Shown here in pieces: positions 25,608-35,659 of a DNA stretch of 64,000 bases (position 1 is the stretch's first letter; every line of letters begins with the position of its first letter). The notes under the pieces are model-generated. The model ran no database searches, had not been told where the DNA came from, and saw only the letters and a program-made list of their open reading frames with translations. The stretch is from the NCBI GenBank assembly GCA_947579665.1, contig OX388343.1:91740254-91804253 (forward strand), written 5' to 3'. A program made the translations under genes and the position numbers. The stretch comes from Sympetrum striolatum (lineage: Eukaryota > Arthropoda > Insecta > Odonata > Libellulidae).

Positions 25608-25758
25608 TATAGCATTCTGGCTCAGTGACGAAAGCAAGGGCAAACTACCTCACTCCTCATCTTGCCTAGCAGATCTCATTCTTCTCTGAGAGCTCTTAGT
25701 AGCTTATGTCAGAGGGGATGAGGCAACAACCAGCCTTCGGGCTGAATACTTTACAGAC
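25608..25758 (+). mobile_element. Family S element with 10-bp target duplication
   Basis: AGATCTAAAA flanks both sides (25598-25607 and 25759-25768), so the 151-bp body is bounded directly. The body is nearly identical in order to the reverse complement of 58221-58373. Near its left end is TGGCTCAGTGA, close to a polymerase III A box. I see no matching B box, so a SINE identity is likely but not proven. It could be an internally deleted tRNA-derived SINE. The 10-bp duplication fits LINE-machinery insertion. Confidence 0.75.
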
Positions 25759-25768
25759 AGATCTAAAA

Positions 25769-26639
25769 ACTTGACATTCAAAAGTCGCTATAATCAATTC
25801 TCTGTATGAAAGCGTTTAAAATGCCATATCATTGAGAGGAATTCTGCATTTTTATGGTAAGACTTGAAAAACTTTCTAGTCAGTTTAAGTTCTTGTCATA
25901 TTATAAAATCCGTGGTCGTTCAATGTCAACGAAGGGAGGGGAGAATTGCTCATCCCTCAAATGTATGACAGCTTCTTCTTCAACATCAAATTTTCATAGA
26001 GTATACCCCAAAACAACATTTCAAACCACAAAAACAACGAAAATGAGAATTATTCCATTCCTAAAAATACATAAGTTCATGAATAACTGCTTATACTATC
26101 AAAATATCTCCGGGTTGGGAAACGTCATTCGTTGGCAACCATGTTCAGTGGATTCAGAGTCAACATGACTCGAGCCTCTCTCGTAAAGACAATAAGATAT
26201 TGAGCAATCTATTTGAGTTGAATGCGAGCATAGATATTCTGCGGTCAAACTCCGCGATGCGTATTATTTTCGTTGACGATACGAGCTAAGAATCTTTTAT
26301 GCGTCGCGCCGTCGTCATTCTACGCACGAGAAGAGATATCGCATTATGAATGCGAACTTGGATTGGTCAAACCACTCAAGATCTCGAATTAGAGAAGGAG
26401 ATTTCGAATACATTGCGAAACGAGAATTTAATTGCATTAATATGAAAATGCAACACGGCACCCAAAGGTTCTGTCAAAAATGTCAAATGAAGTATTGCAT
26501 TAAGATAAGGATTTTAGGATGAACTTATGAAGGGTAATGAAGAATACAGTAATTATTAGAGATTCGGAGCTTCAATCACATCTTCGGCAGGTTATCGTAC
26601 ATATGCCGTGATCTACCGGAATATTTCGCAAAAATAAAT
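25769..26639. other. Mixed-composition non-coding stretch
   Basis: No gene is supported. 26220-26420 is somewhat CpG-richer. The plus frame 25854-26168 is rich in S, T and K and has no recognisable domain. Confidence 0.45.
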
Positions 26640-26780
26640 AATTACTTTAGGTCGTTTTCTCCCCAGGGTATTGGAGAGGCTAATTGGGCAGATTAAGTAA
26701 TTATGGTGTTATAACACCCCCTGTCATACGCAACTGGCGGCTCGCAGGGTATATATCTAAATCTAAAAAAAATAGTAATC
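26640..26780 (+). repeat. Family T LINE-like 3' fragment, copy 2
   Basis: The blocks ATTATGGTGTTATAAC, CCCCCTGTCATACGC, CTGGCGGCTCGC and AGGGTATA match the 4557-4640 copy and the reverse complements of the 33.9 and 41.3 kb copies. It ends in a degenerate TATCTAAATCTAAA tail, comparable to the short tandem tails of LINEs. Confidence 0.6.
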
Positions 26781-27129
26781 TTGGGTTCTAAAGCAGATAA
26801 GTATAAGTATGTTCGCATGTATGAGCTCGGTAAATAGATCTTATAAATTTTTTTATTGCAACAAGGACGAGTTTAGACACTTGCAATTGAGAAAACGCCT
26901 CATTTACCCATCTAAAAGTAACAATAATAATTCTTAATTCTTTCCAATTATCTGCGAAAGTGCTTCATTGTCCTGAGAAGAACAATAGATGTCAGCCATC
27001 ACAGAAACATTCCCAATGGTTTTCAGCATGAGCTCGTCGTCATGTCCTAGGCAAATTGCTTGTGTAGCAAAATCATCAAAATGGGGGGGGGCAATCGCCT
27101 CCTCTGTAGTGCCTATAATCTTCCTCAAT
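26781..27129. other. AT-rich stretch with a G run
   Basis: Nothing is recognisable except a run of ten G near 27085. The minus frame 26934-27128 (64 codons) is acidic and not recognisable. Confidence 0.4.
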
Positions 27130-27205
27130 TAAGTCCACCACAAGGAGACAACGGTAGTCATAACTACGGTGATGTGACCGGGACTTGAACCCGGATGCTC
27201 TGCGA
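27130..27205 (-). repeat. tRNA-like SINE fragment (type D)
   Basis: On the minus strand a GGGTTCAAGTCC B box lies at 27181-27192 within CCGGGTT...CCCGG, a T-arm-like stem. No convincing A box or acceptor stem is visible, and the downstream part differs from families A and B. It is probably a truncated tRNA-derived SINE. Confidence 0.45.
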
Positions 27206-27715
27206 GTCATCATTTGCGGCAGATGGAAACGGCAGACAATTTTAGTGCACACGAACTATCGAGAGGTCTAGGTGAGAGAATAACTCCAAGGTATCGTCAA
27301 TCATTATATGCCTGGAGTAGGAGCTATACCAGCGCACTATTACACCATCGGATGAATCTCAGTCCGGTGAAGAGGATCTGGTGGGAGTGCTTTGAGGTTA
27401 CCATCCTGCCGTCATCAGAAAGGGTTGTCTCGTCCTACTCCGAGGTTCATTCCCATGGGCAACGCAACATGGGCGGACGTACGTGCCTTTGCCGTCCGTG
27501 TTGTTGCGAAGGCACGCCTCTCTGTGCGTGTCTGCTGCTTGAATTGTTATTGGTGGAAGACGCGGGGGCGTATTACAAGGGGCGCCGAAGGGGCCTTGAT
27601 TATTTTTCGTACGAGGAGACTCGTCGATTTCGTAAATCCGTCGTTTGGTTTCAATGGATGACTTCCGAACTTAGTTTAGAACTCAACGGTGATTTTTTGT
27701 TCACTCCTTGATTCG
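27206..27715. other. GC-rich block with the longest open frame
   Basis: A plus frame of 165 codons (27214-27711) is the longest in the window. A second plus frame (27392-27661) overlaps it, which points to low stop density. The product would be rich in R, C, S and L, with a cysteine cluster (CLCRPCCCEGTPLCAC) but no pattern I recognise as a known domain. A GTGAGA donor-like site follows codon 19. Coding status is unresolved and more likely negative. Confidence 0.35.
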
Positions 27716-29080
27716 GTGCGCGATTATCTGCGTGATGAGCAAGAGATAATCAAACACGGAACGATTTAAGCATTTAGAATGAGTCGTTGGGAGTGTATAC
27801 TTCACAACCATTAGAATTTGCGAGTGGCGTCATACTTACAAAGATGTTGATTAACTGAGTAGGAACACTTCGGTCGCCTTGGTATGAATAGGATGGGTGA
27901 ATTAAGAAGCTTTTGGTGATGAATGGTTACGAGGGTAAGTTTTACATTTGAATACATCCGAAACATGTCTGTGCGAAGCACGAAATAATTGCATTTCTTT
28001 GACGTTTTCTTTTGCAGAGAGTTTGAGACCAAATTCGTCTCACGGATGCACTAACATCAATGGAATGGAAATACTCACAATTACTGGAAATAAGATTTTT
28101 CCTTTACAATTGTAATTATTGAGAATCTGCTCGCTACTTCTTTGGTAACTTAATGTGTAAGATCGTAGCCCCTTCATTCATTTAGATAGTAAGGTATGAT
28201 TAGATTTACATTAAAAATTAAAGAAGTATACAGAACTTAATGTAAGCAAAAAATAATGATGCAATCATCAAGGATCACAGCTTCATAAGCTTTTTGAGAG
28301 ATAGCCATGTTAAGACGGGAAAGAAATGTTTTTTATCGATTTATTGCCATTAAATTTAACGTGTTAATATAAAACTCAATTCTACCCTATGATTGTTTAG
28401 ATTTCATGACATGACCCGTCCAAATCTCCATTTAGCGGCAATCAACTGCTAAATGAAAAATAAAATACATGTTTTGGTTTAATAATGCAACAAATGAGGC
28501 ATAACAAAACGAAAATCGTGATTCTAATAAAAATAACAAAAACAGGAATAAAAATGCAGCTTTATATATCCACAACTTGATAAAGAAATTCCGGAAAAAG
28601 GAAAAATTACTCTAAAATGCTTGAAGAGGAAAACCACTGGTCACTAAGGATTCTTCCATTTATTATATCAAATTTTTGGGAAAAGATATTAATGTTTGAG
28701 TGATAAAGGCTTTTTCCTGGTTTAAGGACCTAGTTATTTAAATTACGCAAATCTGAATCAACCTAATTATGCAATTAACTCGTTGTTTCAGTTATTATTA
28801 TTACTTGAAGCCAGGCCGCTGAACCACCGTTGTCCGTTGATATCACTTCAACCGGTTATCCCTATTAAAACAGATTTTCAACGATCCAATGAATGCTTTT
28901 TCAGACCTCTATCTTCGTTTCCTTATATCCTTAATACTTCTCACTGCCGTATGAATGAGATTTTATAAAGGTCGTATTTTAAAATTAATATTCCATGCTA
29001 AATTACTCGAATTTAAATTCTTTTAAATGATTTTATATGAATTTAATTAAACGTAAAATAATGTAACTGAATAGACTCAC
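27716..29080. other. AT-rich non-coding stretch
   Basis: No gene or classified repeat is visible. If the candidate minus-strand exon at 29081-29136 is real, this would be the intron downstream of it. Confidence 0.4.
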
Positions 29081-29136
29081 CAGTTGATATAGGTCTCCCA
29101 TCATCCACGTTCCATCTGATATCAAAGATAATGTAT
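29081..29136 (-). CDS. Candidate internal exon of an unidentified gene
   Basis: On the minus strand an acceptor TTTTTAAATTTCAG ends at 29137. The 56-base segment after it is directly followed by a GTGAGT donor (29075-29080). Two of the three frames are open. One reads TLSLISDGTWMMGDLYQL; another reads YIIFDIRWNVDDGRPIST. Both look protein-like, with few low-complexity residues. Its length of 18 codons plus two bases would need a phase change between introns. I do not recognise the protein. A chance pairing of splice signals remains possible because no second exon of the same gene is established. Confidence 0.3.
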
Positions 29137-29570
29137 CTGAAATTTAAAAATTTTAATTTAAATCGGAAAATTTTTCCAGTGACAAAATAATTAAAATAGA
29201 TACAAGAATGTATTATACTGTGGCCTTCATCTCAACTAACCCCACTTCAAAATAAACCGATTCCAGAATTTTAATCACCGACTAATTAAAAAGGCTCCTC
29301 TGTATCCGTAGTTTCTACCCTTGTGCTTATTAATATTATCGACTCTTCGTTTAATATATACTGCCAAATAAGGATTTGGATTATTTTTATAACATATACG
29401 ACCGAAATATTATATTGAATTGAGTGAACTTGAATAATTCATCAAAAATGTTAGACCCCAAAATATTTATATTTCAGGTTTATCTTCATTTCTCCTCAAT
29501 AAAATTAAAATTTTAAAATAATCCCCACTAAAAGTAACCGGCGCATAAAATATTTTTTTCATCCTCCTTT
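29137..29570. other. AT-rich non-coding stretch
   Basis: Nothing is recognisable beyond the acceptor tract of the candidate exon at its left edge. Confidence 0.4.
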
Positions 29571-29960
29571 GGTTTTAAAGAGCGAAACGTAATCCCACCC
29601 CAGCCTGTAATTTTATTAGGGAACGGGGCGTTCTCCTTTACGATCCTATGAATTTCTTCGAGGGGCGGTCAATCGTAAACAGTTATGAGAACCTTTCGAA
29701 GAAAGAAAGACATAACTTCATCTCCCGGCAGTTAACTCTTTCCTTGCGAACGTGACGCGATTGTTTCTTCTGAAAGGCCTCGGGTTCGAGGCCGGAGGAG
29801 CCTCGTCATTTTCCCCGCCGCTGACAATGTGCGGGGCACACTCGCGAAAAATTATCTCAACGATGATCCCGGGCGAGGGTCAGCGAAGATGTGAGTTGAC
29901 ATTTTCGGATCTTATCGTCTTCAAACGGACACTCTTTAAGTTTTAGCGATGAATTATCGC
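29571..29960. other. GC-richer block
   Basis: CpG-richer sequence with a plus frame of 64 codons (29752-29946) lacking motifs. A run of eight G lies near 29964-29971. It is comparable with the other GC-richer blocks. No gene is supported. Confidence 0.4.
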
Positions 29961-30369
29961 TTTGGGGGGGGCAACTTGTTACTGCAGACTAAGCAACCTC
30001 ATTTGGCCAACTGGGTCAAAACTAAGCGAAAAAATCTTGAAGAAGAGCCAAGAAAGCTATTAATATTTTTTAAATGTATTTTTCTTATCGCCCATCTGAT
30101 TTGTTTGACGTTTAAGAAATGAAAGAGATCTTTGGAGAGTTTAATTTGGACTTGCGACCATTTATTTCGAAAAAAATATTTTCCTTATGGAAGGAATTTT
30201 GATTATAATTGATTAACACATTTAAAGCCGTACCTAACCCCTCAAATCATTTTTTTCCTTTATATGATTCCTTATAAATGAAAGAACCAAAATAAAATAG
30301 TATAAGATGAAAATTTAATGATTTTCATCTCCCTTTACACTGTATTGTTCTAATGTATATTGAAACCAC
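29961..30369. other. AT-rich non-coding stretch
   Basis: I see nothing recognisable here. Confidence 0.45.
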
Positions 30370-30415
30370 AAATAAATATATAAATATATATATATATATA
30401 TTTATATATAAATAA

Positions 30416-30464
<49 letters not shown>

Positions 30465-30472
30465 ATTATACA
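30370..30472. repeat. AT microsatellite with ATAAAT interruptions
   Basis: About 100 bases consist almost only of TA dinucleotides, broken by AAATAAATATA and TTTATATATA motifs. These interruptions make the array nearly self-complementary. Such tracts vary in length and can form cruciforms. Confidence 0.85.
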
Positions 30473-30535
30473 ACAAATACACTTTAGAATACCCAGACTT
30501 TTTTAAGGTTTATGGTAAAAAATTCTCTTTGACGG

Positions 30536-30690
30536 CTTCCGTGACGTAGAGGTATTAAACTAGCCTATTAACTCCGAGGTTCCAGGTACGAATCCTGGTT
30601 AGGGAGTAGTTCATTGTGTTGTGATTTTCGAGAATTATGAGAGGCCATGCAAGACAAAAATTTGCCTAAATAAAGTCGAGATTATTATTA
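30536..30690 (+). mobile_element. SINE family B, diverged copy
   Basis: The B-box region (AGGTACGAATCCTGG near 30585-30599), GGTTAGGGAGT and the later AAAATTTGCC...AAATAAAG region match 54813-55031 in order. The A box is degenerate (TGACGTAGAGG). The end is a short (ATT) tail. No target duplication is evident, so it is older than the other copy. Confidence 0.6.
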
Positions 30691-31440
30691 AAGTATCAAT
30701 AATGAATCGTTTTATCGAATCTTTGAAAGACAAAAAAAGAATTCGCTAATAGCACCTTGTATTTAAATTATCTATTTCTTTTACTTTGATTCACTGAATA
30801 CGATGTGTGAATTTTAGGCATGCACGTGACCAATTATATTCCATTTGCTACAGAAATAACCCATTCCTCTTAGAATAAAAATAACTCTTTCATGATTTGA
30901 AATTAATTGTAATTATATATTAAATCCGTCATCTTGCATTAATTGATACAGCACTTACGTCGGAATGCAATTACGTTTCACTATACTGCAGAGATGGCTT
31001 TTATTTTCTTGAATCTTACTTTAAGCAATACAATTTTGGGTTCCTTTACTATTTACAACAACAGGTAAATTTTGTATCTCCATCGTTATAAAAACAAGGA
31101 ATGGGAAGACTTTCTTAACATCGCAGCCATAGACCACTGTAAGTTAAACCTTCCGCTAATTGTGTGAAGGTATGCATCGATATTTTAAGATATACAGCGT
31201 AAATGGATAATTGAATATGAGCGAGCATCTTTGATATCTGGCCTTGGGCCCAATTATTACACGCATTATTATTATATTAGTATAATCCCGCGGTGGGCTG
31301 ACTGGCGCCAATAATTTATCTTTGACGGTAATAATTTATGATCGGAGGGGAACTGTTTGTGGCTTCTGTGAGCTAAAGCTGGCGATGGGTTGAATATTAC
31401 CGAAGAAGACTTTACTTTGTTAGAATGCGAATGTGGATTT
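30691..31440. other. AT-rich non-coding stretch
   Basis: No gene is supported. At about 31038-31062 a plus ATG frame of 24 codons ends at a CAG|GTAAAT donor-like site. The evidence is too thin to call an exon. Confidence 0.4.
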
Positions 31441-31941
31441 CAGACCTTTTAGGACTCCTCAACCAGCCTTTCCCATCCACAAGGACCATGACATAAATCC
31501 CAGCGACCGCACACTTTCACGTCGAAATTTTTCTTTTCGGTTTTAATTGTTATATTCAAAATCCTCCAAAACGCATGCTAAAAACTTAAGACTCCGCTTC
31601 GCGATTTGTCTCCTTCATCGAACTGACGATCCTCCCAACAAAACTGCGTCTTTGAACGAATCGTCAAGATTACGACGGGCACAATTACGACGGGCTATAC
31701 GAGTACGGTCGGAGGAGGCGAGGCGATGGAAGCATGGGTCTCGCACGCGTCCGTGAGGGAAAGAACGCCATATCCACTACGGGACGATTTATTGCGGCGC
31801 CTAGGGGCGGACGCTAGGAGTTGCTCCTTAGGGCCGCTGCACAGACGCGTGCACTGTTTCCAAGCATTGCTCTAGACGCTTCCACGTCACAATCCTTTGA
31901 CCGGACTCAGTATATAAGCCCGTGGATTTTTAGGGAAAATC
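31441..31941 (+). promoter_or_regulatory. TATA/initiator promoter with GC-rich upstream region
   Basis: TATATAAG lies at 31911-31918. A TCAGA initiator (31940-31944) puts the predicted start A at 31942, 31 bases from the first T of the TATA box, which is canonical spacing. Upstream sequence is GC- and CpG-rich. It includes a 12-base direct repeat ATTACGACGGGC at 31669-31680 and 31684-31695, which may be paired binding sites. The direction points into the hairpin array at 31952-32238. It could be a stand-alone polymerase II promoter or the U3 of a retroelement LTR. I looked for TG...CA ends with a short duplication and found none. Confidence 0.5.
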
Positions 31942-31951
31942 AGAGCGTCCC

Positions 31952-32004
31952 TCGCTCTCGCTAGCTGACAGTGTCTGCCTACAGACTTCGGCAAGTGAGA
32001 GCGA
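31952..32004 (+). other. First, variant hairpin of the array
   Basis: The outer stem is formed by 31952-31962 and 31994-32004 (10 of 11 pair). An inner stem GCTGA/TCGGC (31964-31968, 31988-31992, one G-U) follows. The GTCT/AGAC core (31973-31976, 31983-31986) encloses a six-base loop. The core and loop resemble those of the 58-bp units, but the outer arms are unrelated in sequence and still pair. Confidence 0.55.
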
Positions 32005-32009
32005 CCCCC

Positions 32010-32241
32010 GGCTGACCGAGTCTGCCCAAAGACTTCGGCCGGGGTTCCCCGCTTCTCAACCCACCCCGGCTGACCGAGTCTGCCCAAAGACTTCGGCCGG
32101 GATTCCCAGCATCTAAACCCACCCCGGCTGACCGAGTCTACCCAAAGACTTCGGCCGGGATTCCCAGCATCTAAACCCACCCTGGCTGACCGAGTCTACC
32201 CAAAGACTTCGGCCGGGATTCCCCGCATCCGAACAACCCCG
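32010..32241 (+). repeat. Four-unit 58-bp tandem repeat encoding hairpins
   Basis: GGCTGACCGAGTCT starts at 32010, 32068, 32126 and 32184, exactly 58 bases apart. Each unit can fold as CCCGG, a CTGA bulge, CCGAGTCT, a six-base loop (GCCCAA or ACCCAA), AGAC-T-TCGG and CCGGG. In the last unit CCTGG replaces CCCGG and keeps pairing through a G-U. The spacer (TTCCCAGCATCTAAACCCAC) varies more than the stem. The sequence is strongly GC-rich against its flanks. Confidence 0.8.
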
Positions 32242-32292
32242 TAAGGGCTTCTTCCTTTCCCCAACAGATCGAGTCACCATAATCGTAAGAAA

Positions 32293-32298
32293 AATAAA
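32293..32298 (+). terminator. AATAAA poly(A) signal after the hairpin array
   Basis: AATAAA lies about 55 bases after the last hairpin, followed by a T-rich TATATTTTC stretch. Its position relative to the upstream promoter fits a short polymerase II transcript. AATAAA is also frequent by chance in AT-rich DNA. Confidence 0.35.
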
Positions 32299-32315
32299 AT
32301 GATTATTATCATCAA

Positions 32316-33347
32316 AAAGTATATTTTCATTCAATTCCTAAAGTCGACCAACCGCTACGACACGGTGATAAGCAAGATCGAATAGTAAACAGGAATATGG
32401 CTGTTAATCAACGGAAGGGAAAGAGAAGAAGGGGGAAATGTGTAAATACGGAGGGAAAACAAGCACTGTGATGAATTACCCGACAAACACTTCTTCTGTT
32501 AGAACTCGGGAAAACCCATTAAGGGTAGAACTTTCAATATGTTAATTCAATGAATAGAGCCGTCCTTTAATTATTTCTCAACTAGGATTTAATTACGGTT
32601 AAACACTAATAAACGCAAATTAATAGAAATGAACCCTCAAATTTAGATGGCCTAAATATAGAATCCACAGCTTTATTGGGATCCTCAGCGCTCCCTATAT
32701 CATAAATTGCAAGTTTCCTTACTTAACCTAAGCAGCACAGATTTGCAAAATTGGTTACAATAACTTGCATACAAGCGGGCAAAAAATAAGTATTAGGGGT
32801 CTCCATTGAGGGAAGTTTATCGAAAATAGTTCCTCCAGAAAAGATATACTGCGGTGCAGTTTGTATACAACACAAAAGGTTTCAAAATTCATTATTGAAG
32901 TTTTAAATTTACGTAAATATAATTTATAGTATATAATTAATGCAAATAATTTTTATGTCAACCATGAGATATTTGCCTCAATAAAATTGATGATATATCT
33001 AAGACAATTTATGTATGATTTGTGATGGAAGGACAATTCACCTCTTTTTGCATCTAGAAAATTTGGATGGAATTACCGGGTACTGATATATTTACAGCAA
33101 TCTTTCACCACTTGAGTGGCACTGGTCAATGGCACACTGTTTAAGCCACGATATCTCGAAGATTATAATGTTTTAAATTCCGATTTGAACACGCGCTTTA
33201 GATCTATGAGATGATTTTACATTCAAAGGCGCTCGTAATGAGGGTATTAAAACACACAATTCTACGCTTGGTGTTCTTATTCAATTTAGACCAAAACCAT
33301 GAAACGAGTGGTTTCGTGAGCGTAAAGTTTGCATTGATACATTAGTG
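32316..33347. other. AT-rich non-coding stretch
   Basis: Nothing is recognisable. A CCTCAATAAAATTGAT segment near 32975 may be a very diverged family X piece. Confidence 0.4.
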
Positions 33348-33440
33348 TAGTGTTTCCCAACCAGTGGGACTCGTGCTCTAATTGGACTTTCGAGCCTATT
33401 AGGTGGGAGTCTAATAGGCTAATGTCGTTTTATTTTAAGA
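33348..33440 (+). mobile_element. hAT-like transposon terminus
   Basis: TAGTGTTTCCCAACCAGTGG (33348-33367) resembles the C/TAGTG-TT-CCCAACC-GTGG ends common among hAT transposons and their MITEs. An internal inverted pair AGCCTATTAG/CTAATAGGCT (33390-33420 region) follows. I did not find the opposite terminus or an 8-bp duplication, so the element is truncated or decayed. Confidence 0.45.
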
Positions 33441-33595
33441 GTTTTCGCAATTTTAATACCGATACTTTGCTTCCTCCTAGAACCTCCTAGGATTTCAACG
33501 CAATTATCAGGCAAGCTAAATTTTGGTCATTATTAAAATAGATCGATTAGAAAAGCAAAATTTACACTTAAATACACGGCTCACAGATAAAATAA

Positions 33596-33840
33596 AACTC
33601 ACTTTTTAGAGTCCACAAAATAATACTTTAATTAAAACAGCCTTGGTTTTGTGACCGCTTAACATCTTCAAGATGAAGAAAAGATCGTTACAGCGTAACA
33701 AAGTCAACTTGAAGATGATGCGATGCAACGAAACCTAGGTCGTTTTTATTAAAAAAGGATATTGTGGATTCTATAAAGGGAGTTTTTCTTATACTGTGGT
33801 TATGAAGGAGTTCCTCCAACTCACACCTCAATCCTTCATG
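33596..33840 (+). repeat. Family P inverted-arm repeat, copy 1
   Basis: Left arm 33596-33672 and right arm 33707-33785 are diverged inverted copies. The right half carries CTTGAAGATG, CGAAACCTAGGTCG, TTGTGGA-TCTA-AAAG and then TTATGAAGGAGTTCC. The same order occurs at 54050-54150. The arms are more diverged than in the 54 kb copy, so this one is older. Confidence 0.65.
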
Positions 33841-33904
33841 TTTAAGAATACTCGGCTGTTTCGAGGAGATGGACTTGAGACCACGAAGTTCAGGAAACGC
33901 TGCA
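33841..33904. other. Short unassigned segment
   Basis: This may be the continuation of family P on its right side. It aligns only loosely with 54160-54180. Confidence 0.3.
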
Positions 33905-33990
33905 TATTCATCTACATCTACATTAATACCCTGCAATCCGCCTTTCGGCGTGTGGCAGGGGGTGTAAACACCAGTATTAGTGTATCGCGG
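33905..33990 (-). repeat. Family T LINE-like 3' end with CTACAT-type tail
   Basis: Read on the minus strand, ACACCCCCTGCCACACGCC, GGCGGATTGCAGGGTATT and then a repeated GTAGAT unit give a body and a short tandem tail, as expected of a LINE 3' terminus. The body would extend to the right on the plus strand and is 5' truncated. Confidence 0.65.
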
Positions 33991-34030
33991 AAGACAGCGG
34001 GTCGGGGAACACTAATCCAACAAAAGCACA

Positions 34031-34740
34031 AGTCGTAGACAGAAACTTGCTGCCGTAGTTAAGTCCCCTTACAGTGACATTGCCCTTCCTCTCACCAAGA
34101 TCCTACAACTAATCTAGAATTAGGCGACTTTCGGCTCATCGAGTCGAAACAAACTCTCGTCGCAATAAATGGATTGCGAAATCCGCTCCTATCGACCCTA
34201 CAACTTAATCTAAATGAGCGTCTTCTTCTCGCAGTGGCGGCGGTGAAAGCGAGCCAATGGAATTTTCCGCCTTCGCGACAAATCGGAATAGACGTCGGCT
34301 TCATTCGCCATTCGGGAAAAAAAGGCGCGCTCTTGAAATTCAAATCGGACGCGGGGCGACACCTAGGAAAAAAAGGCGGGAAAAAATTAAGATGGTGACG
34401 TCCGAGATTGGAATTGACGGATGACGACGATTATTCTTCGCGAAAATATCTGGAAATGTTATTCTGGGACGAGAGGTTCTGGCAGAGGCATCCCGAGGAG
34501 TCGTCCTTGACACGACAGGTGTCCTTTTTTCGCGCCCAATCAAAAGTCAAGGGAATCCTTCGATTATGCACTTGGAAGTGATTCGCCCCAAACAGCGAAG
34601 ACATGTAAATGGGAACGCCGAGTCTATCCGAAGATCTCGAACACCTTGTTAACTTAGAAATTATTCAATCGGAGCCCCGTTTAATCTCGCTGCTACGATT
34701 ACTCCATCTTGCGAGCTCCGTGTCATTCTTACCTCTTCAC
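34031..34740. promoter_or_regulatory. GC-richer block with E2F/CCAAT composite
   Basis: TTTTCGCGCC (34527-34536) overlaps CCAATCA (34536-34542), an E2F site fused to an NF-Y CCAAT box. The block also carries frames on both strands (minus 34092-34343 and 34340-34543; plus 34174-34398), so none is convincing as coding. A minus-strand GTGAGA follows the 34092 frame end. The sites suggest a cell-cycle-type promoter or enhancer; this is inference. Confidence 0.3.
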
Positions 34741-35659
34741 GCATGACCGAGCAATAAAAACGGTCGAATGAGCCAGAAGAATTTTAGATAGAAAAAATCC
34801 CCATCCGCAGCTACTAGAATGTGGATTAGAAAACAATACATCACACGACTCCATGTAATGAATATGTTTCGTTCCATGATTCAAAGGATGATGTATTGCT
34901 TCAGACGTAGATTATCGCAGATTTATTGACATAGAATGCAACCATTTCTTTTTCGTCGAATTTAGTTTTATCATCTCGAAAATGAAATCTTTTAATTAAA
35001 GATATAAAACATCCCTCCTTCCCTTGTAGGCTATCCTGCACTTCACAAACGTGCCAAATATTTAATCAGGCGTTTGCAAATGCTAAATTAAAAGGACGCT
35101 GGTGAATTATAAAAGGAATAAGTATGCTGATTTGCTCGTCGCTTCATCGTGGTCCGCAGAGTAGCTATTATTTATACTATTTATGCACACTGCATTGATT
35201 TTCCTGATTTTAGAATAATTATTTTATTCCTCGACATTTGTTCCTTCAACTAAAAGTTACCGGCGTCTTTATTTATTAAATCACAGCCCTTCATACGCCA
35301 AGTATCTGGGACCATAGATAATTTATCCGAGCTTAACAATTTTTCCCTAAATTTGAGCAAAATATTGTAGCTATGGCATACTAATAGCGTTAAAATTCTG
35401 AAACTCAGCTCGGTAATACGTCAAAATAAATGAAGTCATATGAAACGAATTTTACTCTGTTCTTGTTAGCAAAATATTTCAGACTAACAAACAAAAATGT
35501 AAAATACTAGCAGAAATTTTGATGTCGATTGCCAATTTTATGTCAGAATGAATGCATTAGGACACAAAGGGCAAGTGAACGGGGACTTGAAAGAGTAATT
35601 ATACCAACCGTGATGTATTTTTGTGGAGGATCCGAGTTAAAAGTAGAAGTTGTTTACCG
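34741..35659. other. AT-rich non-coding stretch
   Basis: No gene, tRNA-like sequence or transposon end is recognised. Confidence 0.5.

Larger units (their letters stand above)
31942..32315 (+). ncRNA. Candidate structured non-coding RNA unit
   Basis: The predicted transcript starts at the TATA-spaced initiator (31942). It contains five consecutive stem-loops and reaches AATAAA at 32293-32298, so a polyadenylated RNA of about 370 nt is predicted. No plus-strand frame of useful length exists. The 58-base unit is not a multiple of three, so successive units fall into different frames. Minus-strand frames over the array (31887-32334) are by-products of the repeat. It could instead be the R/U5 region of a solo LTR. 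Expression is not shown by sequence alone. Confidence 0.4.

Noticed and set aside
31549..32333. Defined solo LTR
   Set aside because: TG and CA candidates exist, but no matching short target duplication was found at any pair of ends tried.
31887..32334. Minus-strand repetitive proteins of 97 and 73 codons
   Set aside because: They read through the 58-bp tandem repeat, whose period is not a multiple of three. The repeated peptides shift frame and end at random points.
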